Assembly (NCBI GenBank): GCA_000985875.1
Contig: CCRI01000006.1
Location: 186,001 to 250,000, forward strand
Direction of reading: 5' to 3'
Length of the DNA stretch: 64,000 nt
Source of the DNA: Neorhizobium galegae bv. officinalis
Lineage (GTDB): Bacteria; Pseudomonadota; Alphaproteobacteria; Rhizobiales; Rhizobiaceae
The notes under the pieces were generated by a model. The model was not told where the DNA came from. It worked only from the letters and a program-made list of their open reading frames with translations, and made no database searches. Position numbers and translations under genes: made by a program. Below are positions 27,409-35,437 of the stretch, in pieces; position 1 is the first letter of the stretch, and each line of letters starts with the position of its first letter.

Positions 27409-27858
27409 ATGACTGAAGTCCTGTTCTACCACCTGACCGAATCGAAGCTCGAGGATGCGCTGCCGGCGCTGCTCGAAAAGAGCGTCGAGCGCGGCTGGAA
27501 GGTGGCGGTGCAGACGAGCGGCGATGTGCGGCGAGATTTTCTCGACGCACATCTCTGGGCCTTTCGCGAGGACAGTTTTCTGCCGCATGGCACCGACGCC
27601 TCGCCGATGGCCGAGGCACAGCCGGTGCTTCTGACCTCCGCTGCTGAGAACCGCAACGGTGCGACGGTTCGTTTTCTGGTGGACGGTGCCGAGCCGCCGC
27701 CGGTCGCCGACTATGACCGGATCGTCTTTATGTTCGACGGCTACGATACCGTCCAACTCGACAATGCCCGCGCCCAGTGGAAGAAGCTGAAGGGCGAGGG
27801 GCATGCGCTGACCTATTGGCAGCAATCGGAAGAGGGGCGCTGGGTCAAGAAGGCCTGA
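27409..27858 (+). CDS. holC: DNA polymerase III chi subunit
   Basis: Chi links the clamp loader to single-strand-binding protein. The 149 residues begin MTEVLFYHLTESKLEDALP and contain ALLEKSVERGWKVAVQT, DAHLWAFREDSFLPHG and RIVFMFDGYD, the typical HolC pattern. The ATG follows the pepA/holC hairpin and lacks an evident ribosome-binding site, so translation may rely on coupling to pepA. In alphaproteobacteria pepA-holC adjacency is common. Confidence 0.95.
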   Translation: MTEVLFYHLTESKLEDALPALLEKSVERGWKVAVQTSGDVRRDFLDAHLWAFREDSFLPHGTDASPMAEAQPVLLTSAAENRNGATVRFLVDGAEPPPVADYDRIVFMFDGYDTVQLDNARAQWKKLKGEGHALTYWQQSEEGRWVKKA

Positions 27859-27875
27859 CCCCGCGCATTCTTCGC

Positions 27876-28718
27876 TCAGTTCAGCCAGGCCATCATCATC
27901 GACGAATTGCTGTAGCGCAGGCGAACGACCTTGTAGCCTTCGGCACTCAGCTGAGTGAGCAGCGCCGGCAGCATGGCGGCCGTGCGGGCATGGATGTCGT
28001 GCAGCAGGATGATGCCCTTGCCGTGGGCGCGCAGTGAATTCATCGTGCGGGTGGCGACGGCGGCGGGCGAGACGCCGAAATAATCCTTGGAATCGATCTG
28101 CACGTCCAGCACGACCATGCCGTTCGAGGCGATCCACTGGCGCAGGCGGCTTGTGTCGGCGAGGTAGGGGAAGCGGAAGAAGCCGGCATCCTTGTGCGTA
28201 ACGCTGGTCACCGCATCGCGCCCTTTTTCGATTTCGGCGACGGCCGCATCGAAGGACAGGTGCTGCAGGTCGGCATGGCGATAGGTATGGCTGCCGATTG
28301 TGTGGCCGGCATTGACGACCTTGCGGGCGATCTCCGGATGGGCCTTGGCCATCTGCCCGACCATCAGGAAGGTCGCCTTGACGTGGTATTCGTCGAGGAT
28401 CGAGAGGATCGTCTCCGTTTTCTTCGGCATCGGGCCGTCGTCGAAGGTCAGCACGACCTCCTTGTTGGCAAGCTTCAGGTCTGAGAGCGACGAGGCGGTG
28501 AGGGTGCGGCCGGAAAGGCTGCCCGGATTGTTGAAACGTCCCCAGGCGACCGGTGTCAGCGCGACCGGCGAATCCGCCTCCGCTTTTTTGGGGGAGGAGA
28601 TCCCCTTGGCGGGTGCAAATGAAGTGGCAAGCGAGCCGCTCTCGGTCTGGCTGCGGCCGGCGCAGGAGGAAAGAAGGCACGCGACGGCGGCGGCGACACA
28701 AAGGACGCGGACAGACAT
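27876..28718 (-). CDS. Polysaccharide deacetylase lipoprotein
   Basis: A 280-residue lipoprotein (signal VLCVAAAVACLLSSC, lipobox at residues 16-19) with a NodB-homology domain. It has the metal aspartates in VVLTFDDGPMPKK, the H-x3-H of GSHTYRHADL, and the R-F-P-Y motif FFRFPYLAD. Such carbohydrate-esterase-4 enzymes deacetylate chitin-like or peptidoglycan glycans, here probably anchored in the periplasm. It is convergent with holC (18 bases apart). The actual substrate is unknown. Confidence 0.9.
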   Translation of the reverse strand: MSVRVLCVAAAVACLLSSCAGRSQTESGSLATSFAPAKGISSPKKAEADSPVALTPVAWGRFNNPGSLSGRTLTASSLSDLKLANKEVVLTFDDGPMPKKTETILSILDEYHVKATFLMVGQMAKAHPEIARKVVNAGHTIGSHTYRHADLQHLSFDAAVAEIEKGRDAVTSVTHKDAGFFRFPYLADTSRLRQWIASNGMVVLDVQIDSKDYFGVSPAAVATRTMNSLRAHGKGIILLHDIHARTAAMLPALLTQLSAEGYKVVRLRYSNSSMMMAWLN

Positions 28719-28867
28719 GGGGGCGACTCGGCTAAAAAGTGACTAAGGAGTTGAAGCGACGTCACATTCGCCGATTATGGTTAACGGCTGGTTATGATGG
28801 TTCTTCCGCCGCATGCACCTTGCGCAACGGGCCGCAAGGACGGTTCTGACGCATTGCAGATCCTAGC

Positions 28868-29458
28868 CTACTTCTTGGTGATCTTGTCACCCACGCGCGG
28901 GCGGGAGATCGCCTTGCCGACAAAGCTGTACGCGCCCGAGCCGGTGATTGTGGAAAACAACGACGTGAAAGGCGTCGTCATCGCATAGTTCACCTGCACG
29001 ACGACGAGCTGCACGTTGGTTTCGATCAGGTCGGCGGGAATTTCGAAGGCGGGCGGGTCCCCGGATGCCTGCGCGTTCGTTTGGTAGGCTGTGGACCAGT
29101 TGACCTTCGCGTTGCCGGCGGCGTCGAAGTCCATGAGGGCCACCTGGATGGCAAGTGCGCTGCTGTCGAAGGGAATGAGAATGGCGGCCGTCCCCTGGAG
29201 TAGGGTATTGAGCTCGCTGTTGCTCCAGCTCGGTTCCTGGGAGACGATGTCGCTTGCCACTTCCGCGATCTGGTTGATCTTGCGCTTCACCATCAGGCCT
29301 TCTCCGAGATCGACGGTGCCCGCAAAAAGCAGGGCCATTATCGGCAGAAGCAGGGTGAATTCGATGCCGGACTGGCCTTTCCGGTCGGCGAGCAGGCCCC
29401 GCACGCTTCTTTCGCGCCGATTGCCTTGCCTTTGGTCGGGATCATGTCTTGGTGCCAT
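28868..29458 (-). CDS. TadE-like pilus assembly protein (minor pseudopilin)
   Basis: About 196 residues. A basic N-terminus (RGLLADRKGQSG) precedes the type IVb prepilin-like segment IEFTLLLPIMALLFAGTVD, with the conserved Glu at +2 of the hydrophobic helix, as in TadE/TadG proteins. The remainder is a soluble pilin-like domain. The ATG at 29458 is chosen; a TTG at 29473 overlapping the upstream stop is the alternative. Last of three similar genes. Such proteins assemble or decorate Flp pili, but no tad secretion genes are in view. Confidence 0.78.
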   Translation of the reverse strand: MAPRHDPDQRQGNRRERSVRGLLADRKGQSGIEFTLLLPIMALLFAGTVDLGEGLMVKRKINQIAEVASDIVSQEPSWSNSELNTLLQGTAAILIPFDSSALAIQVALMDFDAAGNAKVNWSTAYQTNAQASGDPPAFEIPADLIETNVQLVVVQVNYAMTTPFTSLFSTITGSGAYSFVGKAISRPRVGDKITKK

Positions 29459-29469
29459 CGCACGATTTC

Positions 29470-29988
29470 TCAAAAGGGTTCATTTCTGAAAACCACGGAA
29501 GCGGAGAGCACATAGGTGCCATCGGCAAGCGTGTTGACGTCAGCGCCGATGGCGGCCAGCAGGCTGTCCCATGGAAGGAAAGCCTGGATCATCACATAGT
29601 CCCCCGACTTGGCCGGAGAAAAGCTTTCGGTCACGGACAGAACGCCGCCGCTGACCGGCGACTTGAAGCTCATCGACGAGAAGTCGGACATCGTGGTGGT
29701 CGTGACCAGGAGTTCGTCCTCGCAACTGAAGGCGAGCGCCATGCCGTCGCAGACATTGCTCTTGAAAGTGGCGAGATCCCAGCCGTTCGAATAGGCGCTG
29801 CCGACCCGGACGGACCGGGCAGCCATATGCAGGGCCGAATCGAGCGCGCTGTCGACGAAGAACATCAGCGCCATATCGAGAATGCAAAACAGGAAGACGA
29901 AGAACGGCAGGACAAGCAGTGCAAACTCGACCGCGGCTGTTCCCTGCTCGTTCCTTAGGAGGGCTTTGAAACGGTGCATCGGCGCCAT
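29470..29988 (-). CDS. TadE-like pilus assembly protein
   Basis: A 172-residue protein with a short basic N-terminus (FKALLRNEQGTA), then the pseudopilin helix AVEFALLVLPFFVFLFCILD with the invariant Glu, and a pilin-like periplasmic domain with two cysteines (NVCDGMALAFSCEDE). The start ATG directly abuts the stop of the upstream VWA gene (TAGATG). It is the middle gene of the tad-like operon. Confidence 0.85.
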   Translation of the reverse strand: MAPMHRFKALLRNEQGTAAVEFALLVLPFFVFLFCILDMALMFFVDSALDSALHMAARSVRVGSAYSNGWDLATFKSNVCDGMALAFSCEDELLVTTTTMSDFSSMSFKSPVSGGVLSVTESFSPAKSGDYVMIQAFLPWDSLLAAIGADVNTLADGTYVLSASVVFRNEPF

Positions 29989-31347
29989 CTAGTTTGTCAG
30001 CCTCACCTTGGAGAGATATTGCTTGAAGAGCGATGACAGGCCCTCCTCGATTTCCTCGGCCGAATTCGCCTGCAGGAAAAGGTCGCCGCTCGTTGCACAT
30101 TCCTCGAGTGCTCTGGGGATATAGGCAGTCCGGGTGCTGTTGTTCTGGCCGGAGGCGACCGTGCCTCCCCAGATCGAACTGAAGCCGCTGCTGCTCATCG
30201 TCTTGCCGAGCGTTGCATTGTAACCCCAGTCCCAGGCCATCGGCAGGTATTCGGTGTAGAGAACGCCGATTGTGGCGTCGAGGTCCTTGATCTGCTTGCA
30301 CCATTTGGAATTGATCGGTGTGACGACGGTCTGGAGCGAGCTTTTTGCTGTCGGGAAGCGGAGGCCCGAATTGCCTTGCAGCACCCAGTTGCGCTCGGAC
30401 TGGACGCCGTCCGTCAGAACCAACACGAGCTTCAGCGGCGCGTCCTTGGTGGTTCCGTCTCCGGCCGTTCCGATCATGGGCTTGAGGGCCGTCAGGGACG
30501 TGTCGAAATATGTCGCGTCTTCTGAGGTCGCGCTCGTCATGCCGCTGGTCTTACTGTTCAGCTTCGTACGGGCCGCCGAGGTCGAGAAGGTCGGCGACAA
30601 CACCTGGGTCGCGGTTTCGCCAAGGGTATAGAGGCCAACCCTTATACGCTCATGGGTGGCGTCTGCCGTGTCGATGAGGTCCAGAACTTCTCGCGCGGCG
30701 TCCACCGAGACATCGGCCCGCAGCTTGATGTTCATCGCGACCGACAGGTCGTAGACATTGTTATAGGTCTTGCTCTTGTAGCTGAATGTCGCCCCTTCCG
30801 GCGTATGGCACGCAAAGGCGCAGTTGGCCTGTGACGACATCAGGCTGGATTGACCGGCGCTCGTCGCCGCGAGCAGCATCGAAGCGGATTTGTCGAGTAC
30901 GATATGGACGTCGAGATAGGCGCGGCCCGGACCTTCGACCGACGAGGAGGTGCCCACGCCGACGCCGTCTATGCCTGCAATCTTGAGCAGCGTCGTGGGC
31001 ACCGTCGCGCGGGCCGTCGCAGTGATCTTGCGGTTCGATGTGTCGATGTCGATTTCTTCGAGCGTGTAACCGCCGTTCCCGAGATCGGTCTGGGCAGCGA
31101 ACCACTCCTGGATGCGCTTCTTGAGCGCGGCATTGTCCAGTGTTCCCACGCTTTTCACGGCGCCCAGCAAGGCGGAATCGAGGTCGGCCTGCATCTTCGA
31201 ACGGGCGTTATAGGCCCGCACATAGTCGAGGCTGGCGCCGACGGCGGTGATCAGCGGCACGAGCAGCAGGGAGAACATGATGGCAATATTGCCGCGGCGA
31301 TCCGCGAGCAGGCCAGAAAGAGCGTGAAGCCGCGGCGGATTGGACAT
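29989..31347 (-). CDS. TadG-like protein with von Willebrand factor A domain
   Basis: A 452-residue protein. The Tad pseudopilin N-terminus is GLLADRRGNIAIMFSLLLVP, followed by a PilZ-like/TadG domain. A VWA domain follows with the MIDAS motif DKSAS within HIVLDKSASMLLA near residue 155, and LVLVLTDGVQSERNW later. VWA domains bind metal-dependent ligands, so this may be an adhesive or assembly factor of an Flp pilus. First gene of the three-gene operon. The upstream AT-rich region (ATTTTATAATATC near 31390) is a promoter candidate. Confidence 0.87.
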   Translation of the reverse strand: MSNPPRLHALSGLLADRRGNIAIMFSLLLVPLITAVGASLDYVRAYNARSKMQADLDSALLGAVKSVGTLDNAALKKRIQEWFAAQTDLGNGGYTLEEIDIDTSNRKITATARATVPTTLLKIAGIDGVGVGTSSSVEGPGRAYLDVHIVLDKSASMLLAATSAGQSSLMSSQANCAFACHTPEGATFSYKSKTYNNVYDLSVAMNIKLRADVSVDAAREVLDLIDTADATHERIRVGLYTLGETATQVLSPTFSTSAARTKLNSKTSGMTSATSEDATYFDTSLTALKPMIGTAGDGTTKDAPLKLVLVLTDGVQSERNWVLQGNSGLRFPTAKSSLQTVVTPINSKWCKQIKDLDATIGVLYTEYLPMAWDWGYNATLGKTMSSSGFSSIWGGTVASGQNNSTRTAYIPRALEECATSGDLFLQANSAEEIEEGLSSLFKQYLSKVRLTN

Positions 31348-31424
31348 GAGGCCGGAAGATCATCCCTGTGAATAATCGGCCGATATTATAAAATATTCCT
31401 AATTTAATGATTAATCGCATTGCG

Positions 31425-31450
31425 GGTGGCGGGTTCCAAGCCTCGCCACC
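31425..31450. other. Inverted repeat between the VWA and ABC-F genes
   Basis: GGTGGCG (31425-31431) and CGCCACC (31444-31450) form a 7-base stem with a 12-base loop in the 157-base gap after the ABC-F stop. A third GGTGGCGAG-type copy (minus strand) lies near 31488. No T run. It may be the end signal of the ABC-F transcript or an operator for the pilus operon. Confidence 0.4.
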
Positions 31451-31504
31451 GAGGATATCGCAGGTCTGGTCGGCAAGAGGGCAATACTCGCCACCGGAGC
31501 AAAG

Positions 31505-33388
31505 TCAGCTCGCCATAGCCTCTTCGTACTCCGACGACAGCATCAGCCATTCTTCTTCGGCGGACGAGAGCTTTGCGGCGGCTTCTCCACGTTCCTTGGC
31601 CTTCTGGGCCGCCTTGGCGGGCGTTTTTTCGTAGAGGGCGGGGTCCGCAAGCTCTTTATCAAGAGCCTTGATCAGTTTCTCCAGCTTGGCGGTTACGGCC
31701 TCGATTTCGTTGATCTTTTTCTTGAGCGGTGCCAGCGAGGCGCGCTTTTCGGCATTCGCCTTGCGCTGTTCCGCTTTGGAGGACAGATCTTCGGTCAGCT
31801 CAATTTTTTCGTCTTTTTTTTTGCCGGAGCTGACAATCAGGTTGCGGTATTCCTCCAGGTCGCCTTCGAAGTTCGACACGGTGCCGTTGTTCACAAGCCA
31901 CAGCCGGTCGACGGTGGCCTCGATCAGGTGGCGGTCGTGGCTGATCAGGATGACGGCGCCCTCATAGTCGTTGAGCGCTTCGATGAGCGCCCGGCGGCTG
32001 TCGATGTCGAGATGGTTGGTCGGTTCATCGAGGATCAGCAGGTTCGGCGCGTGAAAAGCGGCAAGGCCCATCAGCAGGCGCGCCTTTTCGCCACCCGACA
32101 GGTCTTTTGCGGCCGTCGCCATCTTTTCGGTGGCAAGCCCCATCTGCGCCACGCGGGCGCGAACCTTGGCCTCGGGTGCGTCCGGCATCAGCCGGCGCAC
32201 ATGGGCGACGGGCGAATCCGCCGGCACGAGGTCGTCGAGCTGATGCTGGGCGAAGAAGCCGATCTTCAGGTTCGGCGCCAGGCGGATATCCCCGCTCTCC
32301 GCCTTGAGTCGGCTGGCGATGAACTTGGCGAAAGTCGACTTGCCGTTGCCGTTCGAGCCGAGCAGGGCGATGCGGTCGTCATTGTCGATGCGCAGCGTGA
32401 TGTTCTTGAGGATCGGTTTGCCCGGTTCATAGCCGACGGCGGCGTTCTGGATCGCGACGATCGGCGAGGCGGGCTGTTTTTCCGGCTCCGGAAAGGTGAT
32501 CGGCTGCACGTGATCCTCGATCACCGCGGCGACGGTACCCATGCGCTCTAGCGCCTTGACGCGGCTCTGTGCCTGCCGGGCCTTGGTGGCCTTGGCCTTG
32601 AAGCGGTCGATGAAGCTCTGCAGGTGCTTGCGGGCCGCCTCGTTCTTGGCCTTGGCCTTGGTCTGCAATTCGTCGGCCTCGGCCTTCTGCCGCTCGAACT
32701 GGTCGTAGCCGCCGCGATAGAAGGTCAGCTTCTTCTGGTCGAGATGCACGATGGCGTTGACCGCGTTGTTCAACAGGTCGCGGTCGTGGCTGATGATGAT
32801 GACGGTATGCGGATAACGCCGGATATAGTCTTCCAGCCACAACGTGCCTTCGAGATCGAGATAGTTGGTCGGTTCGTCGAGCAGCAGCAGGTCGGGCTCG
32901 GCAAACAGGACGGAGGCAAGCGCCACGCGCATCCGCCAGCCGCCGGAAAACGACGAGGCAGGGCGGGACTGCGCTTCCTGGGAAAAGCCGAGACCGGCGA
33001 GAATGCTGGCCGCGCGCGCTTCTGCCGAATGCGCATCGATATCGACGAGCCGCATCTGGATGTCGGCGATGCGATGCGGGTCGGTGGCGGTTTCCGCCTC
33101 CGCCAGCAGCGCGGCGCGCTCCTTGTCGGCGGAAAGCACGATTTCGATCAGCGAATCCTCGGTGCCTGGCGCCTCCTGCGCCACCTGGCCGAGCCGGGCG
33201 TTTTTCGGATAGGAGACCGAACCGGTTTCCGAGCCCAGCTCCCCGGTGATGACCTTGAACAGCGTGGATTTGCCCGCGCCGTTGCGGCCGACGAGCCCCG
33301 CCTTGGTGCCCGCGGGAAGCGTCACGCTGGCATTGTCGAGGAGGAGACGCCCGGCGATGCGGGCGGAGAGTTCGGTAATCGTGATCAT
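31505..33388 (-). CDS. ABC-F family ATP-binding protein
   Basis: A 627-residue soluble protein with two ATPase domains and no membrane segment. It has Walker A GLVGRNGAGKSTL and GSNGNGKSTFAKF, signature SFSGGWRMRVALA and DLSGGEKARLLMG, and Walker B LLLLDEPTNYLD and LLILDEPTNHLD. A charged linker lies between the domains and a coiled-coil tail is rich in Lys/Glu. ABC-F proteins act on ribosomes as translation factors or antibiotic protectors; this one resembles the housekeeping YheS/Uup types. The start MITITELSARIAG at 33388 fits the family better than the upstream ATG at 33424. Confidence 0.93.
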   Translation of the reverse strand: MITITELSARIAGRLLLDNASVTLPAGTKAGLVGRNGAGKSTLFKVITGELGSETGSVSYPKNARLGQVAQEAPGTEDSLIEIVLSADKERAALLAEAETATDPHRIADIQMRLVDIDAHSAEARAASILAGLGFSQEAQSRPASSFSGGWRMRVALASVLFAEPDLLLLDEPTNYLDLEGTLWLEDYIRRYPHTVIIISHDRDLLNNAVNAIVHLDQKKLTFYRGGYDQFERQKAEADELQTKAKAKNEAARKHLQSFIDRFKAKATKARQAQSRVKALERMGTVAAVIEDHVQPITFPEPEKQPASPIVAIQNAAVGYEPGKPILKNITLRIDNDDRIALLGSNGNGKSTFAKFIASRLKAESGDIRLAPNLKIGFFAQHQLDDLVPADSPVAHVRRLMPDAPEAKVRARVAQMGLATEKMATAAKDLSGGEKARLLMGLAAFHAPNLLILDEPTNHLDIDSRRALIEALNDYEGAVILISHDRHLIEATVDRLWLVNNGTVSNFEGDLEEYRNLIVSSGKKKDEKIELTEDLSSKAEQRKANAEKRASLAPLKKKINEIEAVTAKLEKLIKALDKELADPALYEKTPAKAAQKAKERGEAAAKLSSAEEEWLMLSSEYEEAMAS

Positions 33389-33556
33389 GGCGGCGGTTTT
33401 GGCCGAAACCCCGTTTCTTGGCAAGGGCGGCCGGCGGGTTGATATCCGCTGTCCCGAGGGAAACAGAAGGAGACTACACGCTCTGGTAGACGATTGAGGC
33501 GGCGCTGCCGCCGGCCGCGATGGCGCGACCGAACTTCAATCGGGAGAGCAAATGTC

Positions 33557-34441
33557 ATGAGAGTGAGAAGATGGACGTGGTCGACCCTGCTGTCGGCATC
33601 CGCGCTGATGATGCCGCTCGGCGCGGGAGCGGTGGAGTTTACCTGCTGGAACCCGGGCGGCGCGGGTCTGGTGGCGGGGGCCGCCGAATACTGGACGCCG
33701 GAGAAAATTGCTAATGCAATTCCGTTTGGTGAGACGATCCCTCCGGGCGAGAGCGGTTTTCCTGGGCAACTGCGTAACCTCAAGGATTCCGAGGCCGAGC
33801 GCGCGCCGATCGATGAGGCGCCTTATAAATTCGGAGGCAAGCTGCTTTTTACGCTGGGTGGTATTGGTTACCAGGCCAGCGCCCAGTTTGTCGCGGACGA
33901 CAGAATCGTCATGGGTGCCGCTCATTCTGCCTGGGGGAACGGAAACCAAGCCACCAATATCCGGTTCTATCAGGGCTATGCGGGCGGTGGCGGAATTCTC
34001 TACCAGATCGACAGGGTGGCGGTGCTGTTGCGCTGGACCGAGGTGGCAGGCAATCCCCCGAGTTTAGCGCGGTCGCAGTTCGACTATTCGGTGATGCGGA
34101 CCACCGCAGCATCCGCCGTCGGAAAATATGAACTCGGGATAGCTGGCGCCGGGGTCGGCGAGGATGTGACGATCACCGGTTACCCTTCGCGGCTTGACGG
34201 CGGCGCGTATATGTACCGGGAAACGGCCCGTATCGCGGCGCAGGCCGGCACCGCCTACGACGCCCGTCCGCATCCCATGTATGGCGGTGGTGCCAGCGGC
34301 GGGGCGTGGTTCGTCACCGCCGACAATGTCCACAAGGCGGTCAGCGTTGTCTCCAGCGGTGCGCCCGACGGAGTTTACGGTCCGAGTTTCACGCAGGACA
34401 CCGCCGACTTGGTAACGATAGTCAAGAATGGCTGCCCGTGA
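33557..34441 (+). CDS. Secreted trypsin-like (V8/S1-type) serine protease
   Basis: A 294-residue protein with a signal peptide (RRWTWSTLLSASALMMPLGA). The catalytic triad can be read: His123 in VMGAAHSAW, Asp176 in SQFDYSVMR, and Ser247 in YGGGASGGAWFV. A pro-segment of ~70 residues may precede the protease domain. Cysteines at 30 and near the C-terminus (NGCP) could link the ends. Likely periplasmic or exported. GGGAG lies upstream of the ATG at 33557. It ends 62 bases before the convergent Crp-type regulator gene; whether they are linked functionally is not known. Confidence 0.85.
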   Translation: MRVRRWTWSTLLSASALMMPLGAGAVEFTCWNPGGAGLVAGAAEYWTPEKIANAIPFGETIPPGESGFPGQLRNLKDSEAERAPIDEAPYKFGGKLLFTLGGIGYQASAQFVADDRIVMGAAHSAWGNGNQATNIRFYQGYAGGGGILYQIDRVAVLLRWTEVAGNPPSLARSQFDYSVMRTTAASAVGKYELGIAGAGVGEDVTITGYPSRLDGGAYMYRETARIAAQAGTAYDARPHPMYGGGASGGAWFVTADNVHKAVSVVSSGAPDGVYGPSFTQDTADLVTIVKNGCP

Positions 34442-34503
34442 GCCGCAGGATCCGGACCGGCGGGTCGAACATCGGCCCGGCGCCGCAGAGGCATCCGCGT
34501 CGT

Positions 34504-35217
34504 TCAGGCCGCCGGGTCTGAATGACGCGAGATGATCTGCAACGATCTCTTGTTGAAGATGACGATTCGGTGCTGCCGCACGCCGATCAGCCGCTCGCTC
34601 TTCCATGCTTGTAGCTGCGCATTGATGCGTGGCCGGCTGGCATTGATCAGCTGGCCCATGCGGCTCTGCGATATTGGTTTTTCGATAAGGATGCCGTCGC
34701 TGGTCGAGCGCCCGTGGGATGCACCGAGATTGAGCAGGAGACGCGCAAGGCGAGTCTCCAGCGGGTAAAGCGCCATTCCCTCCGCGAACATCATGGTGCG
34801 GTGAAGCTTTCGGGCGATTGTCCGCATCAGGTATGAAGACGCCTGCGGGATTTCCGAGAGCGCGTTGAATGTTTTCCGATCGATTTCGAGCAGCCGCGTC
34901 GCCCCGCATATCACGGCGTTCGAGGAATGCCGGTAGTTGAGGGCGAACTCGATCTCGCCGACTGCGTCCCCGGCCTGAAGCTCCGAAAAAATCACTTCGT
35001 TGCCCTCTTCGGATACAAAGTAAAGATAGATGCCGCCCGATAGTATAATATAAAGTGTATCGCATGGATCACCGCTCAGAAACAGCGTCTTCCGATCTTT
35101 GTATATTCTTATATTTATTCTGTTTGCGAACGCTGAGATGACGGCGTCATCTGCGGTTCTAAATAGCTCTATTTTCTTTATTTCTTCTGAGATATTCTGA
35201 TTCTTCATTGTTTTCAT
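34504..35217 (-). CDS. Crp/Fnr family transcriptional regulator
   Basis: A 237-residue regulator. The cyclic-nucleotide-binding-like beta-barrel (FLSGDPCDTLYIILSGGIYLY, residues about 45-65, then SELQAGDAVGEIEFAL) leads to the dimerisation helix. The C-terminal winged helix (ISQSRMGQLINASRPRINAQL) is the DNA-reading part. No N-terminal cysteine cluster, so it is not an oxygen-sensing Fnr; the effector is unknown. The 5' half is clearly AT-rich compared with flanking genes. Divergent from the RhiA-like gene, with a palindrome between them that is its likely binding site. Confidence 0.9.
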   Translation of the reverse strand: MKTMKNQNISEEIKKIELFRTADDAVISAFANRINIRIYKDRKTLFLSGDPCDTLYIILSGGIYLYFVSEEGNEVIFSELQAGDAVGEIEFALNYRHSSNAVICGATRLLEIDRKTFNALSEIPQASSYLMRTIARKLHRTMMFAEGMALYPLETRLARLLLNLGASHGRSTSDGILIEKPISQSRMGQLINASRPRINAQLQAWKSERLIGVRQHRIVIFNKRSLQIISRHSDPAA

Positions 35218-35295
35218 CTGCTCGTGACCACCCTGAGATTGGAAGCTTGGCTACCATCCGTCAGGCTGATATTTATCGATTATGCAAACCAGGGT

Positions 35296-35311
35296 TGTTA
35301 CACGTGTGACA
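35296..35311. promoter_or_regulatory. Palindromic operator, Crp/Fnr type
   Basis: TGTTACACGTGTGACA is symmetric except for one mismatched pair (T4/G13). Half-sites of TGTnACA/TGTGACA type resemble Crp/Fnr recognition sites. It lies 79 bases before the regulator start and 127 before the RhiA-like start, in an AT-rich divergent promoter region. Confidence 0.65.
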
Positions 35312-35437
35312 TATTTCCGGATTTAAATATCTTAGGTTGTGTTTGTGCGAATGGCGTTCCGCGGAAACGGGTGCCCGCAAGCACAGACGCCGTCACCGCG
35401 TGGTGTGGTCGCGGCAAACCCAAAGAGGAGAGGTATT

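Noticed and set aside
33389..33424. Upstream ATG of the ABC-F gene
   Set aside because: The added 12 residues are not conserved and the first ATPase domain begins immediately at MITITELS.
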